A stretch of 64,000 nt of DNA from positions 529,826 to 593,825 of the forward strand of contig NW_026516677.1 of the NCBI RefSeq assembly GCF_025766255.1, read 5' to 3'. Numbering within the stretch: the first letter of the stretch is position 1; every line of letters begins with the position of its first letter. The translations under genes and the position numbers were made by a program. Below, piece by piece: positions 22,657 through 33,478 of this stretch. Below the pieces are notes generated by a model. That model saw nothing but the letters and a program-made list of their open reading frames with translations. It had not been told where the DNA came from and ran no database searches. This DNA is from Zychaea mexicana (Eukaryota > Mucoromycota > Mucoromycetes > Mucorales > Lichtheimiaceae).

Positions 22657-25226
22657 ATGAAGTTTACACCGTCGATCGATCCAAAAAGGCCGAAGTTGTT
22701 CGATACAAATGCCAAAGTCCACGTGAAATTTGACGGCGATTCGAACGTAGCAGTCAGTGTCCCAACAACTGTCATTCAGGTGGCCACCAAGAAACGATCT
22801 TCCGATCAAGCCGAGATCGACAGTAAAGATAACAGTAACAAAGACGACAGCAACAAGAAACGAAAAGCAGGAAAGAGCTCTTCGTTCCCGTCTTCTAAGA
22901 AAGCGAAAAATGGATCAACAGCCATCCAGATACCCGGTCAAGATGCCAAAAAGACGCAGAACGGCAAAACAAAAAAAGGTAAGTAATACTGCCAAAGAAG
23001 CCACTTGGAAGATCGATACTAAGTGGAGGTCACTGTTTGTTTTACGCAGATGCAAAAGCAAAGTATCGAGGCAGTGAAAAAAAGAAGCTTACTGAAGAAG
23101 AAGTCAAGGAGAAAGTGAGAAAGATTCGTGAAAAGAAGCGACAACGTCAACTTGCTAAGAAAGTTGTCGATGGCGTCAAGGTAAACTCAAAGACTCTTAT
23201 AGGGGGAAAATCGTCCAATTCACACCCTGCTGACTTGCGAGTACCAAAAAAATATAATAATAGGTTGACGTACCCACTCTTCGTCTGAAGCCTGACTCTG
23301 TGAAGCAAAAGATATCACTGTCGAGTATACGTGATCTCATCTTGTACAGCGTTACCCAGGCGAACCCTCCTTCATGGGCCACTATTACACACAGGGCATC
23401 CATCAAGCACACTGTCGTTATTTTTGTTCACGGTTTGGACATCATATCATTTGGCGCACCTACCCATCGTAACAACGTTCCCCATTCCATTGATACTAGC
23501 GCTTTGGATACGGCATCGTCAACCGGCAGGGCTGCGATGCCCTTTTTTACCAGCTGCTTTTCGCATATGTTTGTCAGTAAGCTGACCGGTGGAAGTGGAA
23601 AGGTGTTCTCGCCCGTCTCTGAATTGCTCCAATGCCCAGTCGGAAACAATGAGCATGAACGTCAAAAGAAGGCGTCGAACGAACGTAATTATTGTTCTCT
23701 TTCCTCAAGATAATATTTTAAAACACAAATTTATTGAGTTTGTTTTGTCTGCTATTTATAGGTTTGAAGAAATACGAAGATAATTTGAACGAATACTATA
23801 TACTGACACTCGATGATATGAAGGCATCAGGATACCCTATCCCAACGTTCCTGGATCCACAAGCAGCGATTGACGATGACTGGAAGGAAACACGGGCCGT
23901 AAAAGAACCTATTCCCAAGAAAAAACTGATTGCCATTGATTGTGAGATGGTAAGACGGCTCAGTACTTATCTCTGTTTTGAACCTGATAATAACAATATA
24001 ATTATTCATCATACACAGGTTGAGACCGCAGAAGGCAAGGCATTAGCTCGTGTCACCTTGGTTAACGAAGGTAAAGACTTTTCTTATCGAAAGCAAGCGG
24101 CTGACTGCTAATAAGTGTTCATGCTCTGTTAGATGGAAATACATTACTAGACGAATACGTCAAACCTAGCGAACCCATTTTGGATTATTTGACGCAATAC
24201 AGTGGTATCACACCGGAGATCATGAAAAAGACGACATGCTCACTGCGTCGAGCACAGAAACACGTGCGCAAATACGTTGATCACAACGTAATCTTGATCG
24301 GCCACGGCTTAGAAAACGATTTACATGCACTCAAGCTGTCACACCCTTACTGTGCCGATACATCGATTCTTTACGATAGTTTCAAAGGCAAACCCTTCAA
24401 ACCAGCCTTGCGTCACTTGTCACGTAATCTCCTTAAACGTGTTATCCAGCACCAATCCAAAGTGGGTCACGATTCAGCCGAAGATGCGCGTGCCGCACTC
24501 GACCTATTCAAGCTCAAAGTGAAACGCGGGCCTGACTTTGGCCGATTCGGTAATGGCTCTGAGCTCATCTCTGATCGATTACACAAGCACACGCCACCCA
24601 AATCAAGCGCGCTGCTTGAAGCATCTGAAACGCCCAATGGCGTCTTTGCTTCCAGCACTTCTTTGAATTACAAGCACTACGACTCTGAAGATAATTTGAT
24701 TGAAAGCACAATCAAGGCTGCAAGTACCCATGATTTTGTGTTTTCTCAATTCGATACGCTGCGTCCAAAAAACAAGAAGAAGCAAGGCCCAGCTGATATG
24801 CCAGAAGCAGCACCCACTGTGATTTCCACAGAGATAGCTAGTGGCAACTACGATGAAGCGGCAAGAATGACACGGTTCGACAGCTACTTTCAGCAAATGT
24901 ATAAAGGTTTCCCATCCGGAACATTGGTCCTAGTACTGGGCGGTTTGGGCAATGAGCCTCGCTATCATGAGTAAGCTTCGCTCTCGCTTTGTGATTTCGA
25001 TGTCGGAACAAAGATATAACGGAAGCTGATTAGATAACTGTGAACTCAAATGACTATTTGTTTTTTTTGTTGCAGGCTATACAAAAGATACCGAATGTGC
25101 CAAGGTTTGGAAGATCCACCAAATGATGATCCTATACCACCATGGACGGCCACAGATCAAAAGCGGCTTGAAGGCTTGGGAGCTAAAGCTCGATTGGGTG
25201 CCGTTTTTGCTACACTAAAACAATAG
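22657..25226 (+). CDS. REX1: RNA exonuclease Rex1/Rnh70-like (DED D-h 3'-5' exonuclease)
   Basis: Seven exons in phase: 22657-22978, 23050-23180, 23264-23684, 23762-23949, 24019-24070, 24133-24970 and 25076-25226; 700 residues. The basic N-terminus (MKFTPSIDPKRPKLF, KKRKAGKSSSFPSSKKAKNG) suits a nucleolar protein. The catalytic domain begins IPKKKLIAIDCEMVETAEGK (Exo I Asp and Glu; intron 4 lies just after DCEM), continues HNVILIGHGLENDLHALKLS (Exo II Asp) and QSKVGHDSAEDARAALDLFK (Exo III His and Asp). Rex1 trims 3' ends of 5S rRNA, 5.8S and tRNA precursors. Residues before the domain (YYILTLDDMKASGYPIPTFL) match the Rnh70 subfamily. The C-terminal extension (about 530-700) with RYRMCQGLEDPPND is longer than in yeast. 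Divergent from PRP3, another nuclear RNA-processing gene, which may allow joint control. Confidence 0.92.
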
Positions 25227-25657
25227 AATTATGTATGATATAAACTCTTCGCGAGAACAGCCGCCATTCCGCTCGGAATTGGCCAAAATGCGTGACGCGA
25301 CGAATACAATAAAATAAATTTTTGACATGCTTGACATGGCAACAAGCAGCTTTCAGGAACAGGAAATGTCACAACCCCTGAATGCCATGGCAACAAAAAA
25401 GTCTTTTTCTGCTGTATAGCTCTTCGAAAACAAGCTTCCAGTTGTCTGCTTCAAAGGTCCCATAAGTCATAAAGAAGGATCTTTAATGTGAGTGGTAAGA
25501 GATCATTCGGCAAGGCAACCCAAAAAAGGAAATTATTTGTGCATATCAAATCAAATCAGATCAGAGCAAGTATAGATAAGGAAGCAGGATACAAAAAAAC
25601 GCGTTTTCCTTTTTTTTTCCTTCTTTACCAGTTTTTCTATTCTTCCGTACTTTTACG
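25227..25657 (+). other. Promoter region of the low-complexity protein gene
   Basis: A+T-rich spacer with a direct repeat around catggcaaca (25335 and 25386) and a caaatcaaatcagatcagagc motif at about 25548-25568. The last 60 bases before ATG 25658 are pyrimidine-rich (ttttccttttttttttcc-like), a common fungal leader. No gene seen. Confidence 0.5.
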
Positions 25658-26341
25658 ATGAGCACTCACGCTGAAAACACCTACGACCAAGCCACAGGCT
25701 ACTACAACTTTGACCACGACGATGCGTCCACCATCCCCTACGACCCTGACGCGGCATCACAGCTTTCATACCATTCCCGTTCCACCATCTCCTCCGCGCC
25801 ACCCCAATTCTCGCCCGTCCTTACACCCACCTTCAGCTTCGACAACGCCAGCACGGCCTCACACCACTCCTTCGTCACCGTCTTCTCTTCCGACTCCTCC
25901 CTCATCATTGACCTCGGCAACAATGATGATGCGTCCAGTGCTCTGTCGCGTGCGGGTTCGTCCCCACCGCCATCACCGCAGTTCAGTCCTTTGCATTCTC
26001 CCGTCTTGCCGCCGTCCCCTCTTCCTCACCATTCTGCTCCCGCTTCCCCTGTCCTCTTCCTCGCTCTCGCTCCTCCGATGGTTGAGGTTGCCGATGACGA
26101 AGAGGCTGAGGAGGCGCCTGCTCCCGCTTTCCCTGTCCTCTTCCCCGCTCTCGCTCCTCCGATGGTTGAGGTTGCCGATGACGAAGAGGCTGAAGAGGCG
26201 CCAGTGCCAGAAGAGGATGAAGAGATCCCATATGCTGGTGATATGATGGACATTGACAGCGACGACATGGATATTGACGACGATCAGAGCAATCTGATGC
26301 ACGTAGACTGGGTTCCTCCTTCGTACCCCTGGTGGTACTAA
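25658..26341 (+). CDS. Unrecognised Ser/Pro/acidic low-complexity protein
   Basis: Intronless frame of 227 residues from ATG 25658 (MSTHAENTYDQATGYYNFDH) to TAA. The first third is rich in Ser, Tyr and Asp; the middle is Pro/Ser rich (SSPPPSPQFSPLHSP). Residues 126-181 are two near-identical 28-residue units (APASPVLFLALAPPMVEVAD, then DEEAEEA), and the C-terminus is acidic with MMDIDSDDMDIDDDQ and closes HVDWVPPSYPWWY. No domain, signal peptide or membrane span apparent. Codon use is unusually C-rich compared with neighbours. It may be disordered and nuclear or cytosolic; function unknown. The aromatic end after a long acidic run is a short-linear-motif candidate. Confidence 0.6.
   Translation: MSTHAENTYDQATGYYNFDHDDASTIPYDPDAASQLSYHSRSTISSAPPQFSPVLTPTFSFDNASTASHHSFVTVFSSDSSLIIDLGNNDDASSALSRAGSSPPPSPQFSPLHSPVLPPSPLPHHSAPASPVLFLALAPPMVEVADDEEAEEAPAPAFPVLFPALAPPMVEVADDEEAEEAPVPEEDEEIPYAGDMMDIDSDDMDIDDDQSNLMHVDWVPPSYPWWY
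26034..26201 (+). repeat. Tandem duplication, 2 x 84 bp, inside the coding frame
   Basis: Units 26034-26117 and 26118-26201 differ at only a few bases (for example cttcccc/ctttccc, ctcgct/cccgct, gag/gaa). The period is 28 codons, so the frame is kept. Near identity suggests a recent duplication. Confidence 0.9.
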
Positions 26342-26604
26342 AAACATCCATAAAGTAAGCTACTCTACATTGACCTTTTTATTGAGCACGTTCACTGACT
26401 TGGACACGTCTATTCTTTCTGTTATGATAGATCCCAACAAAAAAAGCAAAAAACACCACAAAAGGTAAGTATAATGTTTCTGCTGTCGTGTGCTTCTGCT
26501 TCTTTCTTATCATAAACGCGCTCATTGATACCGGCTTCTTCTTTTTCGTACAAATTCTAATAGCACCCAAAAAACAATTCAAAAGTCAAAACCCTCCAAA
26601 AAAC

Positions 26605-26681
26605 ATTCAGTATTCAGTATTCAGTATTCAGTATTCAGTATTCAGTATTCAGTATTCAGTATTCAGTATTCCGTATTCCGT
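26605..26681 (+). repeat. Heptamer tandem repeat (ATTCAGT)9(ATTCCGT)2
   Basis: Nine perfect ATTCAGT copies (26605-26667) followed by two ATTCCGT copies (26668-26681). The A-to-C change shared by the last two copies shows that the variant itself was copied. It lies between two predicted genes, outside coding sequence. A period of 7 removes it from codon-based expansions. Confidence 0.95.
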
Positions 26682-26887
26682 ATAGCTATTGGTAACAAAG
26701 TCAACTCTCGTTTTACTAAGCCTGCTTCAAACACATTGCTGCCTGATAAAGATGAAAACTAACATTGCTGGCTGGTCGATTTAATAGGCCCTCCTTTTCC
26801 TGCTTCCGTTCTTTTTTACCGGCTCCTGCTTTATCCTCTTCTTCCCGCTTGTTGGCGTTGGTTTGTTGGCGCGTCGGCGTCGTGGTG

Positions 26888-27252
26888 ATGTGTCGGTTCC
26901 TCGGTGGTGCCTTCTCCGCATGGCTTCTGGGGTGGTTCGTTTGGGCCGTCTTTGGTCGGCTCTTTTGCGTGGGCTGTTTTGGTATGTAGCTCAAAGAAGG
27001 CTGTCTCAGATTGAAGGCATATATTTACTGATTGGATCCATGTTCTTTAGGTCTTTGCGTGGTCGTTTCGGCTGCGATGCTTCTGGTGTTTGGTCTGGCG
27101 GCTTCCGCCTACGTCAGGCGATGGGGTGCAGTGGAGGGTACCCGGAGTAAGGTAAGGGCTGAGATGGAAGGCTGTGGCAAGGCACTGTGCTATCGCCTGT
27201 ATAGGGAGATATAGGGGGCCTCTGCGCATGTTTCACGATGACTTTGGACTAG
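26888..27252 (+). CDS. Predicted tiny two-span membrane protein
   Basis: Three exons in phase: 26888-26981, 27051-27151 and 27205-27252; 80 residues starting MCRFLGGAFSAWLLGWFVWA. Introns are 69 and 53 nt with gtatgt/ttag and gtaagg/atag ends. Two hydrophobic stretches are seen: the N-terminal one and CVVVSAAMLLVFGLAASAYV, which is followed by positively charged VRRW. The short C-terminus (GDIGGLCACFTMTLD) has two cysteines. The frame is also open upstream of the ATG, so a 5' exon may exist. No homologue recognised. The opposite strand of the first exon has an open hydrophilic frame, so the strand choice rests on splice-phase agreement and the continuous hydrophobic pattern. Confidence 0.35.
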
Positions 27253-27943
27253 ATGGCTGTGGCACCACCGGTGTGCTGTATGGTGATGCTAGGAACATTG
27301 CATTGTCGTTTGTCGGTTTTGGAGGACGAGGGTGACACCTTGCATAGCAGGAATGTACAATGGAGCGGCCCGGTAGACCATGGCTCTGTTTGCAGGCACG
27401 TATTGATCATCTTTACTTTCACGTAATAAAGGAAAACAAAGTGAGCATGATGTACTAACTAATTTGAAGTATTTTTGCTAGTCGTCCATCCCCCTTTCTT
27501 GTAGCAGTCAATCGTTTTGATGATTGCTAATACAAGGGAGGGGAGCAGCTCCATGTAGGACCTAAAGCCGTCTTTGCATTGTGGCATTTATTTAGTCGTG
27601 GTTGCTCCATTGGTTCACACTGGCTCAAAAGACACCCCGTGGTACTCCTGCGTCGACAATACCACAAAGCATTGTTCCACAAGCATTACCACCTCACCGA
27701 CCCCACAGCACGGTTCTCGGTCGTCCTCTGGAATGTGTTTACGCCTAAACCGCGTCTGATCCCTCAGGGGGCCTGGGTAGCAGTTAGCTGTCCCTCTGCT
27801 ATGGAAGTGAGTATCCTTCTGTCTCATAACCCTTACCCTCTGCTTCGGGTGCCTGAAGCTGGGGTGTCCGGGCTGGGGTTGTCCTGGCGAGAGCGGTGCG
27901 GTGGTAGTACGCTGCCATGTTGGGAGAGCGCCAGCACTCCAGG
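27253..27943 (+). other. G/T-rich spacer with open frames of unclear status
   Basis: The + strand is G/T rich. A short open reading (MFHDDFGLDGCGTTGVLYGD, about 27228-27330) and a longer one (about 27585-27947, including HWLKRHPVVLLRRQYHKALF) look translated but have no supporting start, partner exon or known domain. They may be exons of an unresolved gene. Confidence 0.25.
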
Positions 27944-28006
27944 CTAGCCGAGTAAAAAAACTTGGCGCTGATCGCGGATTAGCAGAATCCCGTCTTTGGC
28001 TTGATT
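27944..28006 (+). repeat. Hairpin-bearing direct repeat, copy A
   Basis: Starts with ctagccgagta and ends with the block agaatcccgtctttggcttg plus att (27984-28006). Just before the block, ggatt (27976-27980) can pair with aatcc (27986-27990) around a 5-nt loop. Copy B lies about 136-140 bp downstream. Confidence 0.7.
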
Positions 28007-28079
28007 ACGTCGTCGTTGCGTGTGGTTAGTATGCATGTGCCTCACATGCCGTCATGGTGGGGTGGCGCCAAATTTCAGA

Positions 28080-28147
28080 CTAGCCGAGTACAAAAGCACC
28101 CTTGTGTCGAATCGAGGATTCGGAGAATCCCGTCTTTGGCTTGATTT
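28080..28147 (+). repeat. Hairpin-bearing direct repeat, copy B
   Basis: Shares the opening tagccgagta and an identical 23-nt 3' block (28124-28146) with copy A, while the middle is diverged. The stem ggatt/aatcc is kept (28116-28120 with 28126-28130) although the loop changed from agcag to cggag, which suggests selection or recent common origin of the stem. Confidence 0.7.
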
Positions 28148-30895
28148 TCTCTTGTCAAAATGCATGCCCCATCACGAAAAAGCGTGCAACAGTGAATCAC
28201 ATGTTTCAGCGCAGCAATTTTATCATCACATCAAGAAGTAGCGCAACTCAGTGGTACGGATAACAAGCAAGAGGTTGTAGCAACGAAGAGACATCAGCAT
28301 GGCTGACGGTTCAACTCGAATATTCCAACAAGTTACGTTAAGACGGAAAGGAACTGTCGGAACAACACATCAAAAAGAGCGGTATGGCACGTTGTAGACA
28401 TCAAACCAAAAAGCACAAGAGCAAGAAGAATTGACAACATTGCAAATGACAATTGCTACAGTTCGAATCGAGATGATGAGTCACCTCTGCTTATGACAAC
28501 AAACAGCAAGATTTATTCATGCGACAACATCGACGCAACAAAATAGTCGTCATCGGCGTTGATGACATCCAACTTGGTGGCAACAACTCAGGCAAACAGC
28601 ATTTCCGGTAACAATTGACAACAGCGGGAACAGAACAAGCTTTCGAGCGGATCTTCATCATGGCACAACAGCAGATCAAGAGCTCCGGACGACAACATCA
28701 ACCAAGGCAGGAAGGTGGCAACTAAACCCTGGAATCTGGCACTTATCGAACAGTCAAGCGGTCAACAACATTTCAATTACATGACAAGTTTCGTCCGTTC
28801 TGATCGTTTATCGTTGAAGAGAACAAGAAGCCATGGGAACGCTTTTTTGTCAAACCTACATAATCTGGCGATACTATAGTATGCAGCGTAATGACAACCA
28901 CACATCAGAGGCAACAAGAGCGACAAGAAACGACGTAGGCAGCACAATTAGTCATTTTACTTGCTACTTTATGAATTGAAAGTAAGTGCGCATGATTATC
29001 TGATGACACCGATATCAAGTCAAAAACAATGGTATGCTCATATCTATTATCTCTTCTTAGGAATCGTAAAGGCGATTCAAAACCTTGGCGATGACCTCCA
29101 TACAACTAAGCATCACGGGTTTGGACGACAGGAAAGGTCAAGGACACCAATGCGAACAAGTAAGTGAACAAACTAGCATCACATCATATGTGGCGGTTTC
29201 ATTCTTGCTATGGTTGTGAGGCAGTTAACGCGTGGTGAATGAAAACGCAGCTGTAGTAACCGCAAATCAAACACAGGACACAGCTATTTCAAACAATACA
29301 AGGTCTCGCTCATAAGGCGCATCAAACACGACATTGGCTTTGAAGGCGTCATCATCAAGTGGCCATCATATTCAGATCCACACGACGGCACTGTATACCA
29401 ACAAAGCGGAAATCAAGAAGAGCCTACTACCAGTATACAGTCTACGATACATTGGTGATAGAGACGATCCTACAAACCTGATCGGTGGCAAGCGGAAGCA
29501 GTCAATACATTTTTCAAAGTCAAGATGGAAGACACATGTGCACATACACACTCAAGGCACATCAATGAAACGCACGTGATTGTCCACCGAGCATCCATAT
29601 TGCTCGCTCAATTACTATGCGACGACAATAAGATCATTTGTGGAGAAAAACGAAAAAGGGTAATTGTGCAGTGCTCTAAAAGGATTACAACAAACGTCAT
29701 TGGAGCATACCACATATATTCATCAAAACTTCAAAACATCCATTAGCAAAAGTGGCGGCCGAACGATATTGCTATTTAATGCATCCTCAAGAGATGCAGA
29801 CACATGCTTCAAGAAAATCAGCTACAGACAGCAAGATATACCAGGGGCAATAGGCATTTAGAAAAGCATAACGGTAAGAATTAGTAACAAAAAGCAATTG
29901 ATCCACCTTGTAATGTTACGCAATTGTGCTCACATTGCTTTGTCGTAGAGCCCTGCATGTTCCTATATACCAGTCAACGATATCTCTCACGAATATATTC
30001 CCACTACAGATGTTTGGTAAGTTAATGTCCAGGTAATGATAGACCCCGTAAATAAGGAAAAGAAAAAAGAAAAAAGAAAAGAAAGAAAAGAAAAAAGAAA
30101 AAAGAAAAAGAAAAAGAAAAAAAAAAAAAGAAAAAAAAGTTATATACAAGACACAAGATACAAGGCAAATGGTGCAAGAAAAGACAACTCGAGGCACGAC
30201 AAAAAGCAGCACTTAGAGCAAGCTTATGGAAAATTATGGTACAAGGGCAATACGTTTCTTAAGATACGAATGCACTTGTATCAATTCCGGGCTGAAGACA
30301 AACAATTGCATTCAAGACAAACATCAAAACAACGATAGGCATTACCTATACAAGTGGACCAATTATGGAAAAGTAGTTTTAACTGTAAGTACAAAACACA
30401 TGCTAATATTTTGCCATCAATTTTATCGATAGCTAACGTCACAAAATCCATGTTATGTTTTCAATATTCCAAACAACAGTAACGAAATCAAGATTCTCGA
30501 GTTTTGTAATCGCAAACAACTCTATCCAGATCTCTATTCAAAAACAACGTCCGTGACCCACAAGAAGAGGTGACGAGATCATCATACAACGGATGTAGCT
30601 GATGAGTGATACAACAACAATACCGTTGTGCAAAAGCCAAAAAAAACGATCACGGATAATCATAAAGTACAACGAGTCAGTGTAACAGCAACTGCAGCAC
30701 AGCCTTGGCATTAAAAGCAGAAACTTAGACTAGAAGCAAAAGAATAAGGGGCTATCATTACCACGGACGTAAACTTACTAACATTTGGTAGAATAAACAT
30801 ATCTTTCTTATCAGCTCAGAATAACGCTTACTTTTGCTAGAGGAAATTGCTCAAGACAAGGGAATGTACATATAGCCATTCTCGTGGAATATATA
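28148..30895. other. A/C-rich, gene-free block
   Basis: About 2.7 kb whose + strand is strikingly rich in aac, caa and aca words and poor in T, unlike either flank. Open frames are short and closed by many stops. No terminal repeats, coding motifs, tRNA or rRNA were recognised. It may be an old repeat relic or transcript of a long non-coding RNA; neither is shown. Confidence 0.5.
30054..30139 (+). repeat. 86-nt uninterrupted purine tract
   Basis: Made of A-runs separated by single G residues (units like aaaag, aaaaaag), without any C or T from 30054 to 30139. It can form triplex or stiff A-tract DNA. Frames across it encode only Lys/Arg/Glu runs and are not genes. Confidence 0.9.
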
Positions 30896-30918
30896 TGGTG
30901 TATTCCATCTATAACCGC
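30896..30918 (+). repeat. Left terminal inverted repeat of the DDE transposon
   Basis: Twenty-three bases beginning TGGTGTATTCC and ending ATAACCGC; complementary to the right end except at position 10. Preceded by TA. Confidence 0.93.
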
Positions 30919-31242
30919 TAAAATTTTCCCCAAAATTGAAAGCTATCAGCACCCCCAAAAACAAGTTTACCACAAAAGCAACCAAATCAATTGTTTCTTA
31001 AGCATCTTTAGTCTATTTCTATTTGGCTAACGTCTTAAAAAAATGTTTTGGGAAGGAGAGGATAGTCGTCAAAGTCTGCTGGTTTAGGAAAATTTTGCAG
31101 GCGAAGGGGAAAATTGAAACGCACTCATGCATATTCGGGTAAATAATACTCACGTGAAATTTCCTAATTTGGTTAGTATCTAATGCCTTACACTATTATT
31201 CGCAAGAGCTGAGATGTGGCCACACCCTGTTCCTTCTACCAG

Positions 31243-33428
31243 ATGCCACCACTTAGGAAGCGCCAGAAGAGCGCTAGAGAGAACGCAAAGAGAAAACAAT
31301 AGTTGAATATGGAAGATTCATAGCTTCGGAAAGTCCAGCGACTATTACATATGTCGATGCAGGATCTGAACTAAGTGACAACAACGACGACGATAATATC
31401 AACGATTGGGAACTCCTTGACCTGACGCACAATATATTACAACAGGCTGCAAAACTATCGCTGGCTTGGAAAGACGATGCAGATAAATCCATGCGTGTAG
31501 TATATAACAAAGACTCCCGTACGACCAACTGGCGAAGACGAACAGAAGCAAGAGCTGCTGCAGAAGGTTGCAAAAAGGTCGATGATTATTTCACGAAGGT
31601 GACGCAAACGCCGTGTATACATTCAGAGAACTCTTCTAAAGCTCTCCACAAAAACTACAGCGTCGCCAATATTGATGGTGAGGAGCAACTCTCACAGCTT
31701 TTAGCATCTTTAAAAGCACTTATAAAGCCGGTAGCGAACAAAGGAAGCACGCTCAATACTATGGGTGCTTTTCAAATGGCAAAAACACAAGCTGTATACC
31801 GGTACTATCACTATCGGTCACAGGGATTGAAAAGTATTGATAGTTCTCAAAGAGCTGCTGTCGATATCTGGACCACCCCATCAAAAGAGTACAGGGCAAA
31901 GGCCATTCGCTACTGGGCGCGCGAATTCCGTGATTCTGGGTCCATCTCAACACATCAACAAGGGAAGCATGTAAAAAGAGAATCACTCCTCAGTGACGAG
32001 TCCGTGGAAGAACGAATCCGTCTATTGATAGGCGGTCAAAAATTCGAGCTGCGTAACCTCCCTGCTTTTGTTAAAGTTATCAATAAAAGTATCATCCCTG
32101 AGATACTTGGTGTTCCAGGCTCAGTATCACAGACGACATTATGGCGATATATGTCTGAGTGGGGTTATCGATACCGCAAAAACAGCAAGGATATATATTA
32201 CGACGGGCACGAACGAGATGACGTGGTAGCATACCGATTAAAATGGGCTAAACGAATGGTGGAGTACAAGAAGCGGATGGACTCGTACGAAGGACAACGT
32301 GCAGAAATCATCATTGAGCCATCTTTAGCGCCTGATCAAAAGAAACTTGTTATGGTTACCTATGATGAGTCAACCTTCTATGCAAACGACGGTAAACAAA
32401 AGCTATGGCTGGCAGACGGCGAGAGTATCCTACACAACAAAAGCCCTGGACAATCCATTATGATATCCGAGTTCCAATGCGCGTGTCATGGCACAATGCG
32501 ATCTGGAATATGGACCTCGCGTACATACTTCTATGCAGGGGCTAACTGAGAACAGTATTGGACCAGCAAAGACATGGTTAAGCAGTTAGAAGAAGATGCG
32601 ATCCCACTATTTGACCTTTTGCACCCTGGTTGTCAAGCATTATTTATATTCGATCAAAGTAGTAATCATAACGCTTACCCAAGTGATGCATTACTGGCGA
32701 GAACTATGTGCAAGGATCCAAAGCGGTGTGGAGTGGATAACGCAGAGCATGACTGCAGCATGCACGTGTATCGGGACAGCTACTTTATCGATGAAGCAAC
32801 CAAAGAAAAGAAAACACAAAGGATGTACATGAATATCGAAGAAAACATTAAGAAATGCAAGCGAGGTGTCACGATAGTCACGGCCGACAAACAGCAAGTA
32901 TGCCATTTCAAGGGGATAAAAATCATTTTGAATGAGCGTGGACTTTGGTTTGATGAAGACCCGTATAGACCTGGAAAAGTTTGGCGAATGGATTGCAAAA
33001 AAGAAGAAGTGGACGATAGCAAGTGTTGTGCTAGACATTTTCTTGGTGCTCAGCCCGACTTTCGAGATCAAAAGACAGCCCTTTGTGAAGCTGTGGAGAA
33101 CGCGGGTCACATTTTTGAGCTATATCCAAAATTCCATTGCGAGTGCAATTGGATCGAACGATATTGGGGCCAAGCAAAGTACCATGCACGAATCAATTGT
33201 GATTACAGTTTTAAAGCTTTGAAAGAAAACTTACCAAAGTTCCTGGATACTGTTTCGCCCCCAGACGAAGTACCTACACTAATTAGACGATTTTATGGAA
33301 GGGTGTGGCGTTTTATAGACGCTTATTCCCAAGAACTACCAACTCCCGAAGCTATCACTCTTGTGGAAAGATATACTTCCCGAACTTACAGCTCACACCG
33401 TCGTGACGATTTCCCTACTATTATTTGA
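31243..33428 (+). pseudogene. DDE-superfamily transposase, broken
   Basis: The N-terminus MPPLRKRQKSARENAKRKQ runs into a TAG at 31300; the next frame carries the protein on (TIVEYGRFIASESPATITYV), so about one base was lost or gained near 31290. A single TGA at 32547-32549 interrupts an otherwise continuous frame. Helix-turn-helix-like segments precede the catalytic core (VDIWTTPSKEYRAKAIRYWA, SVSQTTLWRYMSEWGYRYRK). Catalytic candidates are Asp in MVTYDESTFYANDGKQKLW, Asp in LFIFDQSSNHNAYPSDALLA and Glu in FHCECNWIERYWGQAKYH. About 160 residues lie between the second Asp and the Glu, including ILNERGLWFDEDPYRPGKV and CCARHFLGAQPDFRDQ, against about 34 in classic Tc1/mariner. This layout matches a large transposase family of basidiomycetes and Mucoromycota known to me from sequence motifs. 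It is not annotated as functional. Confidence 0.88.
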
Positions 33429-33478
33429 ATATTACCAAATAAAGAAGCGGCATTTGAAATCTCAAAATTGAAACATTG

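Noticed and set aside
25973..26351. Two minus-strand frames across the acidic Pro-rich gene
   Set aside because: Antisense of low-complexity coding DNA; Arg/Gly/Ser composition without a start context.
26605..26681. CRISPR-like array
   Set aside because: Seven-base units without spacers in a eukaryotic genome; a simple tandem repeat.
26716..26994. Hydrophilic minus-strand frame (Lys/Thr/Pro rich)
   Set aside because: Competes with the plus-strand frame whose splice phases agree; no domain or splice support on the minus strand, though the choice is not certain.
30036..30338. Plus-strand frame with long Lys runs
   Set aside because: Produced by the 86-nt purine tract, not by coding selection.
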